From: Algoriphagus marincola DSM 16067
GTDB lineage: Bacteria > Bacteroidota > Bacteroidia > Cytophagales > Cyclobacteriaceae
Assembly (NCBI RefSeq): GCF_000429405.1
Contig: NZ_AUBU01000002.1
Location: 248,001 to 312,000, forward strand
Direction: 5' to 3'
Length of the DNA: 64,000 nucleotides
The translations under genes and the position numbers were made by a program. Positions 34,482-42,697 of this stretch are shown piece after piece (the first letter of the stretch is position 1; each line of letters opens with the position of its first letter). The notes under the pieces are model-generated. The model did no database searches. It was not told where the DNA came from and worked only from the letters and a program-made list of their open reading frames with translations.

Positions 34482-37400
34482 ATGCGAGTAAAGTCTTTCC
34501 TGTTATTTCTGCTTCTGACTACTATTCTCTTTTCGCAGAATTCTTTTGCACAATTTGATCAGGAGCGTTTCGGAAAAAACCGACTGCAGCATCAGCAGTT
34601 CGAATGGTACTTTTATAGCTCAAATAATTTTGAGGTTTATTATTACGATCGTGGAGGGGCAAATGCCAAGCAGGCAATTGAATTTTTAGAGTCTGAATTT
34701 CAGCGACTGACACAGATGATAGGCTATGTCGCCTACACCAAGCCAAAGATCTATATTTATAATACTCCCGAAGAATTGCTGCAAAGCAATTTGAATTTGA
34801 ATAAGGAAGAGTTTAATGAGGAAGGGCAGACAAATTTTAGCAGACTTATCGCGGAACTTGCCTACAAAGGCGAAATGGATCAGTTTAAGGAAGACTTGAT
34901 TTATGCCACTTCCAAAGTAATTATTCAAGAGATGCTCTATGGTGCATCCGTTGCAGATGCGTTCCAGTCCAATTTGATGAATAGTTTTCCGGATTGGTAT
35001 GTAGAGGGAATATCTCTATACCTGGCAAAGGGCTGGAGCATGGAGATGGATGACTATATCCGTCATTATCTCAAAGAAGATGAAAAGCCCAAAATCCTTA
35101 GGCTGAAAGGAATCGAAGCAGCGCTGGTTGGTCAATCGATTTGGAATTACATCGCTGAGCGATACGGTCGACGCTATTTGTCGAGCATTCTAAATCTATC
35201 AAGAATCAACCGAAACGAAGAAAACAGCATAGCAAATACCGTTGGGTTGAATTTCGATACTTTTTTAGAAGATTGGAAAAAATACTACCTGACTATCAAT
35301 GAGCAGGTAACCAATAATTTTCGACCTATCGAAAGCTCTCAGGCCATCGCATCTACCTCTCCGAAGATGCTTGGTGTCATTACAGACATCAAATTTAGTC
35401 CTGATGGATTGAATCTAGCCTATGTTCTCAATAATCAGGGAAAATACAAGGTACAGGTAAGAGAGCTTTCCACAGGAACAGAAAGAACTCTAATGCAGGG
35501 AGGATCGGTATATCAAGATCAAATTCCGAATTTTCGGTCTCCGGTAATCGCTTGGAGGGATTCTGCCAGTTTGGCGATAGCATCCTTTACAAGAGGGCTT
35601 ACGACGCTGAGATTAAGAGCTCTGGATGGGACCAATCAGGATAAAATCTTCCTGAGAAATATCAATCAGATTCTTAGTATCGATTTTAATTCTACTGGGA
35701 GAAATATGGTTCTTTCCGCCATTTCAAATGGAAAAACCGATATCTACACGCTCAACGTACGCGGTCAAGGGCGACGAATGACCAATGATGAGTTTGATGA
35801 TTTGACCCCGATGTTCTTGAATGATTCTACGATCATTTACTCGACTAATTATTCTGAGGAATTAGACTCCCTTAGTGGGAAGTTTGAAAATCTCAATCAA
35901 TACGTAGAAACCTATAACATATTCATGGCTGAAGTAAGGGATACTGTGAGGTTGACCCGCTTGACCAATAGCTTTAGCAAGAATGTGAGACCTAGAAAGG
36001 TCAATAGCAATAATGTTGTATTCCTGAGCGACCAAAGTGGGATAAACAACCTTATGAGGCTGAATGTAGGCAATCAAGTTTCCAGTCAAATTTCTGGATT
36101 TAATAAAAGTATCGAGACCTTCGATGTAAATAGTCAGATGAATAAGATTGCCTTTGCTGTTCGAGATGGAATGGAAAGCTTCTTGGTTGTGCAGTCTTAT
36201 TCCGGTGCCGATCAGTTTACTCCGAGTACGCCAAGGATTCAGTTGGAGCAAGCAAAAAGCCTAAACGAAAGACTTGCGGCAAGGAGGAGAATGGAAGCCC
36301 AGACACAGCCGAAGCGTGAGGAAGAGCCTCTTCCCAAACCAACTCCACAGCCTGAAGTGCAGCCACTACCACAAGCTATCGATACCACCTCCACCAAAAC
36401 TACTTCCTCGATCAATGTGGATCGCTTGAAATTCCGAAATAGGAATGGAATTGATACCGAGAATTACACCTTTGACTCCTTGCCTAGTACTCTACTTGCT
36501 CAAGAAAGGGAAGGGGAAAGCCAAGATAAGGCTACCAATTTGCTAGAAGCCTTTAGAAAGCAATCCCTGAAAAAGCGAGTGACCGGTCCAAGAGGCATGG
36601 AACCTCAGTTTTTTACCAATAATATTAACACACGATTTATTGTCGATCCACTAAGAGGTTTTGGAATTAGCCTTCAAGGTAAAATGAGTGATCTGCTAGA
36701 CAATCATGTCTTGTATGGTGGGATTTCAACTGCTTTAGATTTCAGATCAGGAGGGGATATTTTTGCTGAATACGAATACCTGAAAAGTAGAATAGATTTT
36801 AGAGCACGATTTGATAGAAGGACTATTCGGATATCAGAGTTTGATGATATCACCTTTCAGCGCTATGTGCTTTCCAAATTTGAGGTGGGAGTATCTTATC
36901 CTTTCAATGTGAATTCCAGATTCACCTTAGCCCCATTTGTTGCCAAGTCCCAATATTTTAATCTGAATGCTGATTCCTTGATCCTAGCTACCAATCCAGA
37001 GCAGAATCGCCTTGATGTGAATTATGTAGGTGGGCGAGCTGAATTTGTTTTCGACCGAACACAGCAGATAGGACTGTATTCCCAAGCTGGTCTCAAAGGT
37101 AAAGTTGGTTTGGTTCATTATCAGGGTCTCAATCAAGGAGATAGAAGTTTCAGTAATTTCTATTTAGATGTCAGAAATTATCAGCGAATTCATAAGAACA
37201 TTGTACTTGCGACGCGACTTTACGCAGGATCTTTCTTTGGAAACAATCCTCAGACTTACCTTGTCGGTGGGATGGATAATTGGCTTTTTAATGAATTTTA
37301 TCAGCCACCATCCAATAGACCGGAAGCATCCCCTGTTCGAAACCCAAGTGGCGCAGAAAATTCCAATATTCTCTTTGCAGAATTTGTTGATCTTAGAGGC

Positions 37401-37790
37401 TACGATTATGATGAAATTCGAGGAAATAAGGTGGTCACCTTTACAACTGAACTTCGAGTTCCAATTTTCTCATACCTGACTAGAGGGAACATTACATCGA
37501 ATTTTGTGAGGAATTTCCAGCTTATCGGATTTTATGATATTGGTTCTGCTTGGAATGAGGCAGCTCCATGGGAACGGATCAATGATCAGAATACAGAGGT
37601 AATTAATACAGAAGGCTCTCCATTTACTATCACGCTGAATAACTTCAATAATCCATGGCTGCAAAGTTATGGTGCAGGTCTGCGTACAGTACTTTTGAAT
37701 TACTACGTGAAGTTTGATGTAGCAAGGCCTATTAGAAATTATCAAACTGAGGACCTCAGATTTTATGTAACTTTGGGTTACAACTTCTAA
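34482..37790 (+). CDS. Peptidase-MA-like / TolB propeller / outer-membrane barrel fusion
   Basis: 1102 residues from ATG 34482, where a signal peptide begins (MRVKSFLLFLLLTTILFSQNSFAQ). Residues 25-290 look like a gluzincin (peptidase MA) domain: a helix VIIQEMLYG followed by DWYVEGISLYLAKG. The zinc histidines of HExxH are Gln149 and Tyr153, so metal binding is unlikely; Glu150 and Glu175 remain. A TolB-type WD40 propeller (about 300-620) follows, with DIKFSPDGLNLAYVLN. Then come a Pro/Gln-rich linker and a C-terminal Omp85-like barrel (LRGYDYDEIRGNK, FYDIGSAW, ending LGYNF). It is probably an outer-membrane protein with a large periplasmic part. Function is unknown. Confidence 0.8.
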   Translation: MRVKSFLLFLLLTTILFSQNSFAQFDQERFGKNRLQHQQFEWYFYSSNNFEVYYYDRGGANAKQAIEFLESEFQRLTQMIGYVAYTKPKIYIYNTPEELLQSNLNLNKEEFNEEGQTNFSRLIAELAYKGEMDQFKEDLIYATSKVIIQEMLYGASVADAFQSNLMNSFPDWYVEGISLYLAKGWSMEMDDYIRHYLKEDEKPKILRLKGIEAALVGQSIWNYIAERYGRRYLSSILNLSRINRNEENSIANTVGLNFDTFLEDWKKYYLTINEQVTNNFRPIESSQAIASTSPKMLGVITDIKFSPDGLNLAYVLNNQGKYKVQVRELSTGTERTLMQGGSVYQDQIPNFRSPVIAWRDSASLAIASFTRGLTTLRLRALDGTNQDKIFLRNINQILSIDFNSTGRNMVLSAISNGKTDIYTLNVRGQGRRMTNDEFDDLTPMFLNDSTIIYSTNYSEELDSLSGKFENLNQYVETYNIFMAEVRDTVRLTRLTNSFSKNVRPRKVNSNNVVFLSDQSGINNLMRLNVGNQVSSQISGFNKSIETFDVNSQMNKIAFAVRDGMESFLVVQSYSGADQFTPSTPRIQLEQAKSLNERLAARRRMEAQTQPKREEEPLPKPTPQPEVQPLPQAIDTTSTKTTSSINVDRLKFRNRNGIDTENYTFDSLPSTLLAQEREGESQDKATNLLEAFRKQSLKKRVTGPRGMEPQFFTNNINTRFIVDPLRGFGISLQGKMSDLLDNHVLYGGISTALDFRSGGDIFAEYEYLKSRIDFRARFDRRTIRISEFDDITFQRYVLSKFEVGVSYPFNVNSRFTLAPFVAKSQYFNLNADSLILATNPEQNRLDVNYVGGRAEFVFDRTQQIGLYSQAGLKGKVGLVHYQGLNQGDRSFSNFYLDVRNYQRIHKNIVLATRLYAGSFFGNNPQTYLVGGMDNWLFNEFYQPPSNRPEASPVRNPSGAENSNILFAEFVDLRGYDYDEIRGNKVVTFTTELRVPIFSYLTRGNITSNFVRNFQLIGFYDIGSAWNEAAPWERINDQNTEVINTEGSPFTITLNNFNNPWLQSYGAGLRTVLLNYYVKFDVARPIRNYQTEDLRFYVTLGYNF

Positions 37791-37799
37791 AGTAATAAC

Positions 37800-38684
37800 A
37801 TGATCAAATCGATGACCGGTTTCGGAAGAGCCGGAATGGAAGATGATTCTCGCACCATACAGGCTGAGGTCAAAACACTCAATTCTAAGTTTCTAGACCT
37901 TTCATTGAAATTGCCTCGACAGTTCTCCGAAAAGGAGCACGAGATACGGAATCTGGTACAGGGGATATTGGAAAGAGGAAAGGTAAATCTTGCTCTGGAC
38001 TTTATTCCAAAAAAGTCCAATCAGATTCCAGTTACAATCAATGAGGAGCTTTTTCAGGCATACTTCGAAAAGTATCAAAACCTAGCCAATTCGGTTGTAG
38101 CTGAGAAAAGTGAGCTATTCAAACTAGCTCTCCAATCGCCGTCAGTCATTGTCAACATGGCTTCGGATGAAGCTACCGAAGCAGAGGAGGAATGGGAATT
38201 GATTCAAAAAGTGATCATTGAAGCACTTCAAAAATGCGATCAGTTTCGTAAAGATGAGGGGGAGTCACTTTTTGAAAAGCTAAAGGAAAATATACAAGTA
38301 ATTGAAAGTGCACTTCAACAAGTGAAGGCAATAGAGGGACAGCGAAAAGATCGCATCAAAAACAGAATCAGATCAAACTTCCAGGATTGGATAGAAGAAA
38401 ATGACTTTGATCAAAACCGGTTTGAGCAGGAGTTGATCTATTATTTTGAGAAGCTTGATATCACCGAGGAATTGGTTCGATTGGAAACCCACCTCAATTA
38501 TTTCATCAAAGTTCTGAATGAAGAGACCCAGCAAGGAAAAAAGTTAGGGTTTATCAGTCAGGAAATAGGGCGTGAAATCAACACCATAGGTTCAAAAGCC
38601 AACGATGCGGGTATGCAGAAATGGGTTATTCTGATGAAGGATGAGTTGGAGAAAATCAAGGAACAAACCCTCAACGTTCTATAG
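37800..38684 (+). CDS. yicC: YicC family endoribonuclease-like protein
   Basis: A 294-residue cytoplasmic protein. It has the YicC N-terminus MIKSMTGFGRAGMEDDSRTI and EVKTLNSKFLDLSLKLPRQF. The C-terminal DUF1732 block is LVRLETHLNYFIKVLNEE...KLGFISQEIGREINTIGSKANDA. E. coli YicC is an RNase that helps degrade the small RNA RyhB. Both diagnostic ends are intact. It starts 9 bases after the fusion gene and is likely co-transcribed with it. Its last 14 bases overlap the convergent deacylase gene. Confidence 0.95.
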   Translation: MIKSMTGFGRAGMEDDSRTIQAEVKTLNSKFLDLSLKLPRQFSEKEHEIRNLVQGILERGKVNLALDFIPKKSNQIPVTINEELFQAYFEKYQNLANSVVAEKSELFKLALQSPSVIVNMASDEATEAEEEWELIQKVIIEALQKCDQFRKDEGESLFEKLKENIQVIESALQQVKAIEGQRKDRIKNRIRSNFQDWIEENDFDQNRFEQELIYYFEKLDITEELVRLETHLNYFIKVLNEETQQGKKLGFISQEIGREINTIGSKANDAGMQKWVILMKDELEKIKEQTLNVL

Positions 38685-40242
38685 CTTGTTTTCGGATCAC
38701 CCTACCAAAACCTTTGTTTAAAAATTCCCCTTCCTTAACAGCAAACTGCCCATTCACCAATACATAGAGAATCCCTTCAGGATATTGATGGGGATCGATA
38801 AAGGTTGATTTGTCTTGAATGGTTTCAGGTTCAAATAGGCATAAATCTGCCTTCATTCCTTCCTCAATCAGTCCCCGGTCTGAAAGACCAAGACTTTGAG
38901 CTGAAAGGCCAGTCATTTTATAAATGGCTGTAGAAAGGTCAAGAACCTTTTCTTCTCTTGTATAATATCCCAATACTCTAGGAAAAGTACCGTATGCTCT
39001 TGGATGAGGATGGCCTTCTCCCGGTCTGGATAACCTCCCATCAGATGCAATCATAGTCATAGGATGTTGCATGATTCTCCGAACATCAGCTTCATCCATG
39101 GCATGATAGATCGTACCTGTACCTCCATTGAGTTGGGCTTGAATCACAAAATCAGCCCCATTTTCTACAGAGGGCTCTTTACCTTCACGAATCAGCCAAT
39201 CATGTAAAGTTTTCCCTTCAAGGGATCGATCCCAAGTGACAGTTGAGAATTGTATCCTTTTCAAATCCGCTCCACCGCGATCATTGAGAATGGAATAGAT
39301 AATTCCATCTTTGATACTATCGCGTAGGGAGGGGTTTTTGACTCTTTCTTCAAAATTCCCGCCCTCCATGGCCCAACTTGGAATCAGGACGCTGATACCC
39401 GTATGACTGGCAGCATAAGGGTACTGATCCATTTTGATGTCGAGGCCTTGTATTCTTGCCGAATCCACGAGAGCAAGAGTTTTTGTGCTAGCTCCCCACA
39501 TTTTGACACCAATGGCTTTGTGATGCGTCAAAATCACAGGGATAGAAGCTTTATCGCTAATTTCGATAGCCTCTTGCACTGCCTCAATGAGGCCAATTCC
39601 TTCTTCCCGAAGGTGAGAAGTATAAATTCCACCATGCTCCGCCGCAGCTTTGGAAAGTGCTATTAGCTCATCCTTTTTCGCAAAGGTACCCGGCAAATAC
39701 TTTAGCCCTGTAGATATTCCAAAAGCTCCTTCCTTCATCGCTCGATCTACTTCTTGGATCATTTGCTGAAGTTCTTCTTCATTGGGTTGTCGGTTAGAGT
39801 TTTGAAGGTATTTTCGGCGGATACTGTTATGTCCGACAAGATAGGCCAAGTTTGGTCCGATCTCCATTGATTCCAAACTATCTAAAAACTTCCCTATGGG
39901 TAAAGGACTGCTTCCATCAGGTCCACCCAAAGCAAGAGTTACTCCCTGTCTGATCAAGGACTCAGCCAAGGGCATTTCCAAAATTGGCTCCAAGTGCGTA
40001 TGTAGATCTATAAATCCAGGTGAAACTGCAAGTCCAGAAGCGTCAATGGTTTCCTTGCTTTTGTAATTGTCAAGTTTTCCGACAAAGCTTATTTCATCCC
40101 CAGAAACCCCAATATCCAATATCTGTCCCGGAGATCCATCTCCTTTGTAGACAGTACCATTGAGAATCACCAAGTCATATTCCTTGCTTTGACAGGAACC
40201 GAATAGGATGAGGATTGCGAGTATTAGATTTTGGACTTTCAT
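38671..40242 (-). CDS. N-acyl-D-amino-acid deacylase-like lipoprotein
   Basis: A 523-residue amidohydrolase of the D-aminoacylase/dihydroorotase superfamily. The leader MKVQNLILAILILFGSC has a lipobox with lipidated Cys17, so it is anchored outside the cytoplasm. The metal motif is SPGFIDLHTHLEP. GAFGISTGLKYLPG, IYTSHLREEG and VILTHHKAIG follow, and MIASDGRLSRPGEGHPHPRAYGTFPRVL is the D-aminoacylase signature block. It should release free D-amino acids from N-acylated forms, possibly cell-wall debris. It has no operon partner, and its 3' end overlaps yicC. Confidence 0.9.
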   Translation of the reverse strand: MKVQNLILAILILFGSCQSKEYDLVILNGTVYKGDGSPGQILDIGVSGDEISFVGKLDNYKSKETIDASGLAVSPGFIDLHTHLEPILEMPLAESLIRQGVTLALGGPDGSSPLPIGKFLDSLESMEIGPNLAYLVGHNSIRRKYLQNSNRQPNEEELQQMIQEVDRAMKEGAFGISTGLKYLPGTFAKKDELIALSKAAAEHGGIYTSHLREEGIGLIEAVQEAIEISDKASIPVILTHHKAIGVKMWGASTKTLALVDSARIQGLDIKMDQYPYAASHTGISVLIPSWAMEGGNFEERVKNPSLRDSIKDGIIYSILNDRGGADLKRIQFSTVTWDRSLEGKTLHDWLIREGKEPSVENGADFVIQAQLNGGTGTIYHAMDEADVRRIMQHPMTMIASDGRLSRPGEGHPHPRAYGTFPRVLGYYTREEKVLDLSTAIYKMTGLSAQSLGLSDRGLIEEGMKADLCLFEPETIQDKSTFIDPHQYPEGILYVLVNGQFAVKEGEFLNKGFGRVIRKQAIER

Positions 40243-40291
40243 AGGTATCCAAAATACATAATTCGGGTAGATTGTCTAGGAGGGAGGATCG

Positions 40292-40324
40292 AAAAAAAGC
40301 CCCAAATTTTGATTTTGGGGCTTT
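40292..40324 (-). terminator. Rho-independent terminator of the first tonB gene
   Basis: AAAGCCCCAAA (40296-40306) pairs with TTTGGGGCTTT (40314-40324). The A-run at 40292-40298 gives a U-tract when read on the minus strand. It lies 9 bases past the TonB stop codon and also lies in front of the divergent end of the deacylase gene. Confidence 0.9.
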
Positions 40325-40333
40325 CTGATACCT

Positions 40334-41005
40334 TTAATTTAGGCGGAAACGAATCGGGATCACCATTCTTGACCTCACAGGTCTACCTCCCATTTTTCCG
40401 GGAATCCACTCCGGGGAGTTTGCGACGACTTTCAACGCTATTTCATCACAGCCTCCGCCTAAGGGTCGGACCACTTCTACATCTTGTACAGAGCCATCCT
40501 TATTGACCACAAAGCGAACCAAGACCACTCCTTCGAGTCCCATCCGGCGGGCTTGACTTGGGTAGGTAAGGTTCTTCTTTAGGTAGGTTGTCCATTCTTC
40601 CATTCCCCCTTTGAAAGTTGCCTGAACTTCCGTGAAGTCAAGGATTTCGTCAACTGGTTCCACATTAGGTGGCGATTCGGGAAGTGCCACAACAGGTATT
40701 TCTACATTTTCCTCAGTATTGATATCAATGTTGAAATCCTCCGGGTCAATTTTGATATCATTTGGTACTTCCTTCACTATGGGAGGTGCAGTCTCTGGTG
40801 GGGGAGGAGGAGTTTGAATACTAATCGGTACCTCAGGAATTTCCCAGATATCAGTCTGAGAGTTGATTTCTTTGAGTTTCCCTTCTGGGTAGCTTTTCCA
40901 CTCAAAAGCAGTGAGGCAAATGCCTAGGCTGCAGGTCAGCCCAAAATAAAAGAGAGGTGTAGACCATTTTCTCAGGTCTGCATTGGGATTCTTTTTCGTT
41001 TCCAT
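40334..41005 (-). CDS. TonB-family energy transducer, copy 1
   Basis: 223 residues. One N-terminal transmembrane helix (TPLFYFGLTCSLGICLTAFEW) anchors it in the inner membrane. A Pro/Glu-rich periplasmic spacer (IQTPPPPPETAPPIV) follows, then a TonB C-terminal domain of about 80 residues (LTYPSQARRMGLEGVVLVRFVVNKDGSVQDVEVVRPLGGGCDE). It couples the proton gradient to outer-membrane TonB-dependent receptors, with ExbB/ExbD encoded elsewhere. It is a paralogue of the next gene upstream; both share AFEWKS after the helix and the GGGCDE loop. A separate terminator lies between them, so each can be transcribed alone. Confidence 0.9.
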   Translation of the reverse strand: METKKNPNADLRKWSTPLFYFGLTCSLGICLTAFEWKSYPEGKLKEINSQTDIWEIPEVPISIQTPPPPPETAPPIVKEVPNDIKIDPEDFNIDINTEENVEIPVVALPESPPNVEPVDEILDFTEVQATFKGGMEEWTTYLKKNLTYPSQARRMGLEGVVLVRFVVNKDGSVQDVEVVRPLGGGCDEIALKVVANSPEWIPGKMGGRPVRSRMVIPIRFRLN

Positions 41006-41110
41006 GGTAAGAGGGTTTTGGTTGAAAATAAATTACCCTAGAATTTACCATGTAATGATTTCAGAATGAATGGATTAACGGTATTTAACTATGTTAAAAG
41101 TTTTAAAAAT

Positions 41111-41135
41111 AAAAAAGCCCGGTAATCCGGGCTTT
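41111..41135 (-). terminator. Rho-independent terminator of the second tonB gene
   Basis: AAAGCCCGG (41114-41122) pairs with CCGGGCTTT (41127-41135) across a 4-base loop. The A-run before it is a U-tract on the minus strand. It is 20 bases past the stop codon of the copy-2 gene. Confidence 0.9.
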
Positions 41136-41154
41136 CAATATTGCTTTTCTGTGA

Positions 41155-41832
41155 TTAGCTCAACTTGAAGCGGATTGGAAGTCTCATTCGAGTACGAACT
41201 GGACGTCCACGTTGCTTACCAGGCTCCCACTTAGGTGCATTTTCTACAACCTTCACGGCTTCCTCATCGCAACCTCCTCCGATTCCTCGAAGAACTTCTA
41301 CGTCTTGAATAGATCCATCAGTGTTGATAACGAATACCACAATTACAGTTCCTTCGATACCCATTCTTCTAGCTTGAGTTGGGTACTTAAGGTTTTTGCT
41401 GAGGTATTGATTCCAACCTGACATTCCACCTGGAGGAACTGGTTGAGTTTCTACCACGTCAAAGATCTCATCGGCTTTCTCCTCTACAGGTGCTTCAGCG
41501 ATTACAACTTCTTCAATTACAGTTTCCTCTTCCACGTTCACATCGAAATTAACTTCGATTTTTTCTTCGATTTCAACCTCATCAGGAATCTCCTGAATGA
41601 TTGGCTGCTCTACTGGTGGTGGTGGAGGTGGTGGTGGCTGCTCTGTGATAGGAATATCCAGTAGCTCTTCAAAGTTGTCATCACCCATTCCGAGATCCTT
41701 AAGAGCCCCGTCATCAAATGATTTCCACTCAAAAGCCACTAGGACAGCACCAACGGCTACCATCAAACCCAAGTTCAGGAACATTCCTGACTTTTTGGTG
41801 AGATCGGCTGCCGGAGTCTTTTTTGATTCCAT
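41155..41832 (-). CDS. TonB-family energy transducer, copy 2
   Basis: 225 residues with the same plan as copy 1: a transmembrane helix (MFLNLGLMVAVGAVLVAFEW), then an acidic and Pro-rich spacer with an unbroken run of eight prolines (EQPPPPPPPPVEQP) and many Glu/Val residues, and a TonB domain (LKYPTQARRMGIEGTVIVVFVINTDGSIQDVEVL). The run of prolines is coded by a GGT-rich tract on the plus strand near 41612-41640. This copy lies at the end of the sprA block, after vanZ, the order seen in other gliding Bacteroidota. It may be the main TonB for this block, with copy 1 arising by tandem duplication. Confidence 0.92.
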   Translation of the reverse strand: MESKKTPAADLTKKSGMFLNLGLMVAVGAVLVAFEWKSFDDGALKDLGMGDDNFEELLDIPITEQPPPPPPPPVEQPIIQEIPDEVEIEEKIEVNFDVNVEEETVIEEVVIAEAPVEEKADEIFDVVETQPVPPGGMSGWNQYLSKNLKYPTQARRMGIEGTVIVVFVINTDGSIQDVEVLRGIGGGCDEEAVKVVENAPKWEPGKQRGRPVRTRMRLPIRFKLS

Positions 41833-41899
41833 AGCGTTTTTGGTTTATTATAGGTTAATGTATTCGAAACTAATCAACAATTGTAAGCATTTCAAAAGA

Positions 41900-42253
41900 T
41901 TAATCCAAGCGAAATACCTTGGATGAAATCTTAAAATATCCTAACAGACCTGCCCAAACACCGATTTGGTTGAATACCAGATCCCATATGTCGAGTGAGC
42001 GATTTGGGATCCAATATTGCCCTATTTCAAATAGGATAGATGGTAGGAACACTAGGAGACTGAACAGTAGCCAGTTCGGTTTTTGTTCTTTCAATCTCAC
42101 TCCTGCCCAAATAAAGGAAAGGATGAAGAAAAGAACAGTATGGATTAATTTATCCTGAAAGTCGAAGGCCTGAATCTCGGGGAATTTTTCTCCAGGCAAG
42201 AGCATCGCAAAGCCTAGTAAAATCAACCAGATTACTCCTGCAACCCAGCGCAA
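41900..42253 (-). CDS. VanZ family membrane protein
   Basis: A 117-residue protein with four short hydrophobic segments. FQDKLIHTVLFFILSFIWAG contains the conserved DKxxH of VanZ-like proteins, and LFEIGQYWIPNRSLDIWDLVFNQIGVWAG the second block (E...R..D..D...N..G). VanZ in enterococci gives low-level teicoplanin resistance, but most family members have no known role. It lies 7 bases after gcvH in the same direction, downstream of sprA. Confidence 0.9.
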   Translation of the reverse strand: MRWVAGVIWLILLGFAMLLPGEKFPEIQAFDFQDKLIHTVLFFILSFIWAGVRLKEQKPNWLLFSLLVFLPSILFEIGQYWIPNRSLDIWDLVFNQIGVWAGLLGYFKISSKVFRLD

Positions 42254-42260
42254 ATGAATC

Positions 42261-42641
42261 TTAATTTTGGCCTACCAGTTCTGTATATTCCTCAGCATTG
42301 AGTAGATCTTCAGGAAGATCTCCGTCAATTTTGATTTTAATCATCCAGCCTGATTCATAAGGGGATTCATTAACTAGTTCTGGAGAGCTTTCCAACTCGT
42401 CGTTGAATTCTAGGATTTCACCGCTTACAGGCATGAAAAGGTCAGAAACAGTTTTTACGGCTTCTACAGTACCAAAAACCTCTCCGGCTTCGATACTTTC
42501 ACCTACAGTCTCTACTTCCACGTAGACGATATCTCCCAATTCAGACTGGGCAAATTCAGTAATTCCAACCGTGGCTACATCCCCGTCGATTTTGATCCAC
42601 TCGTGATCTTTGGTGTACTTAAGTTCTTGAGGAAAATTCAT
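42261..42641 (-). CDS. gcvH: Glycine cleavage system H protein
   Basis: 126 residues from ATG 42641 ([18 protein letters not shown], the normal family start); an in-frame ATG at 42668 would add 9 residues and overlap the likely promoter. H protein carries the aminomethyl group between the P, T and L proteins on a lipoyl arm. The lipoylated residue is Lys63 in [15 protein letters not shown]. The end WMIKIKIDG is intact. No gcvP or gcvT is nearby. Its place directly downstream of sprA is a known neighbourhood in gliding Bacteroidota and probably reflects shared ancestry of the locus more than function. Confidence 0.96.
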   Translation of the reverse strand: MNFPQELKYTKDHEWIKIDGDVATVGITEFAQSELGDIVYVEVETVGESIEAGEVFGTVEAVKTVSDLFMPVSGEILEFNDELESSPELVNESPYESGWMIKIKIDGDLPEDLLNAEEYTELVGQN

Positions 42642-42665
42642 TTCTTGATTTGATTTTAAAGTCTC

Positions 42666-42673
42666 CAAAAATA
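42666..42673 (-). promoter_or_regulatory. Possible -7 element for gcvH
   Basis: TATTTTTG on the minus strand matches TANNTTTG and lies 24 bases before ATG 42641, in the 56-base gap after sprA. No -33 TTG is found at the usual spacing. Confidence 0.4.
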
Positions 42674-42697
42674 AGAGGAATCCGAGAGCTAAAAAAT

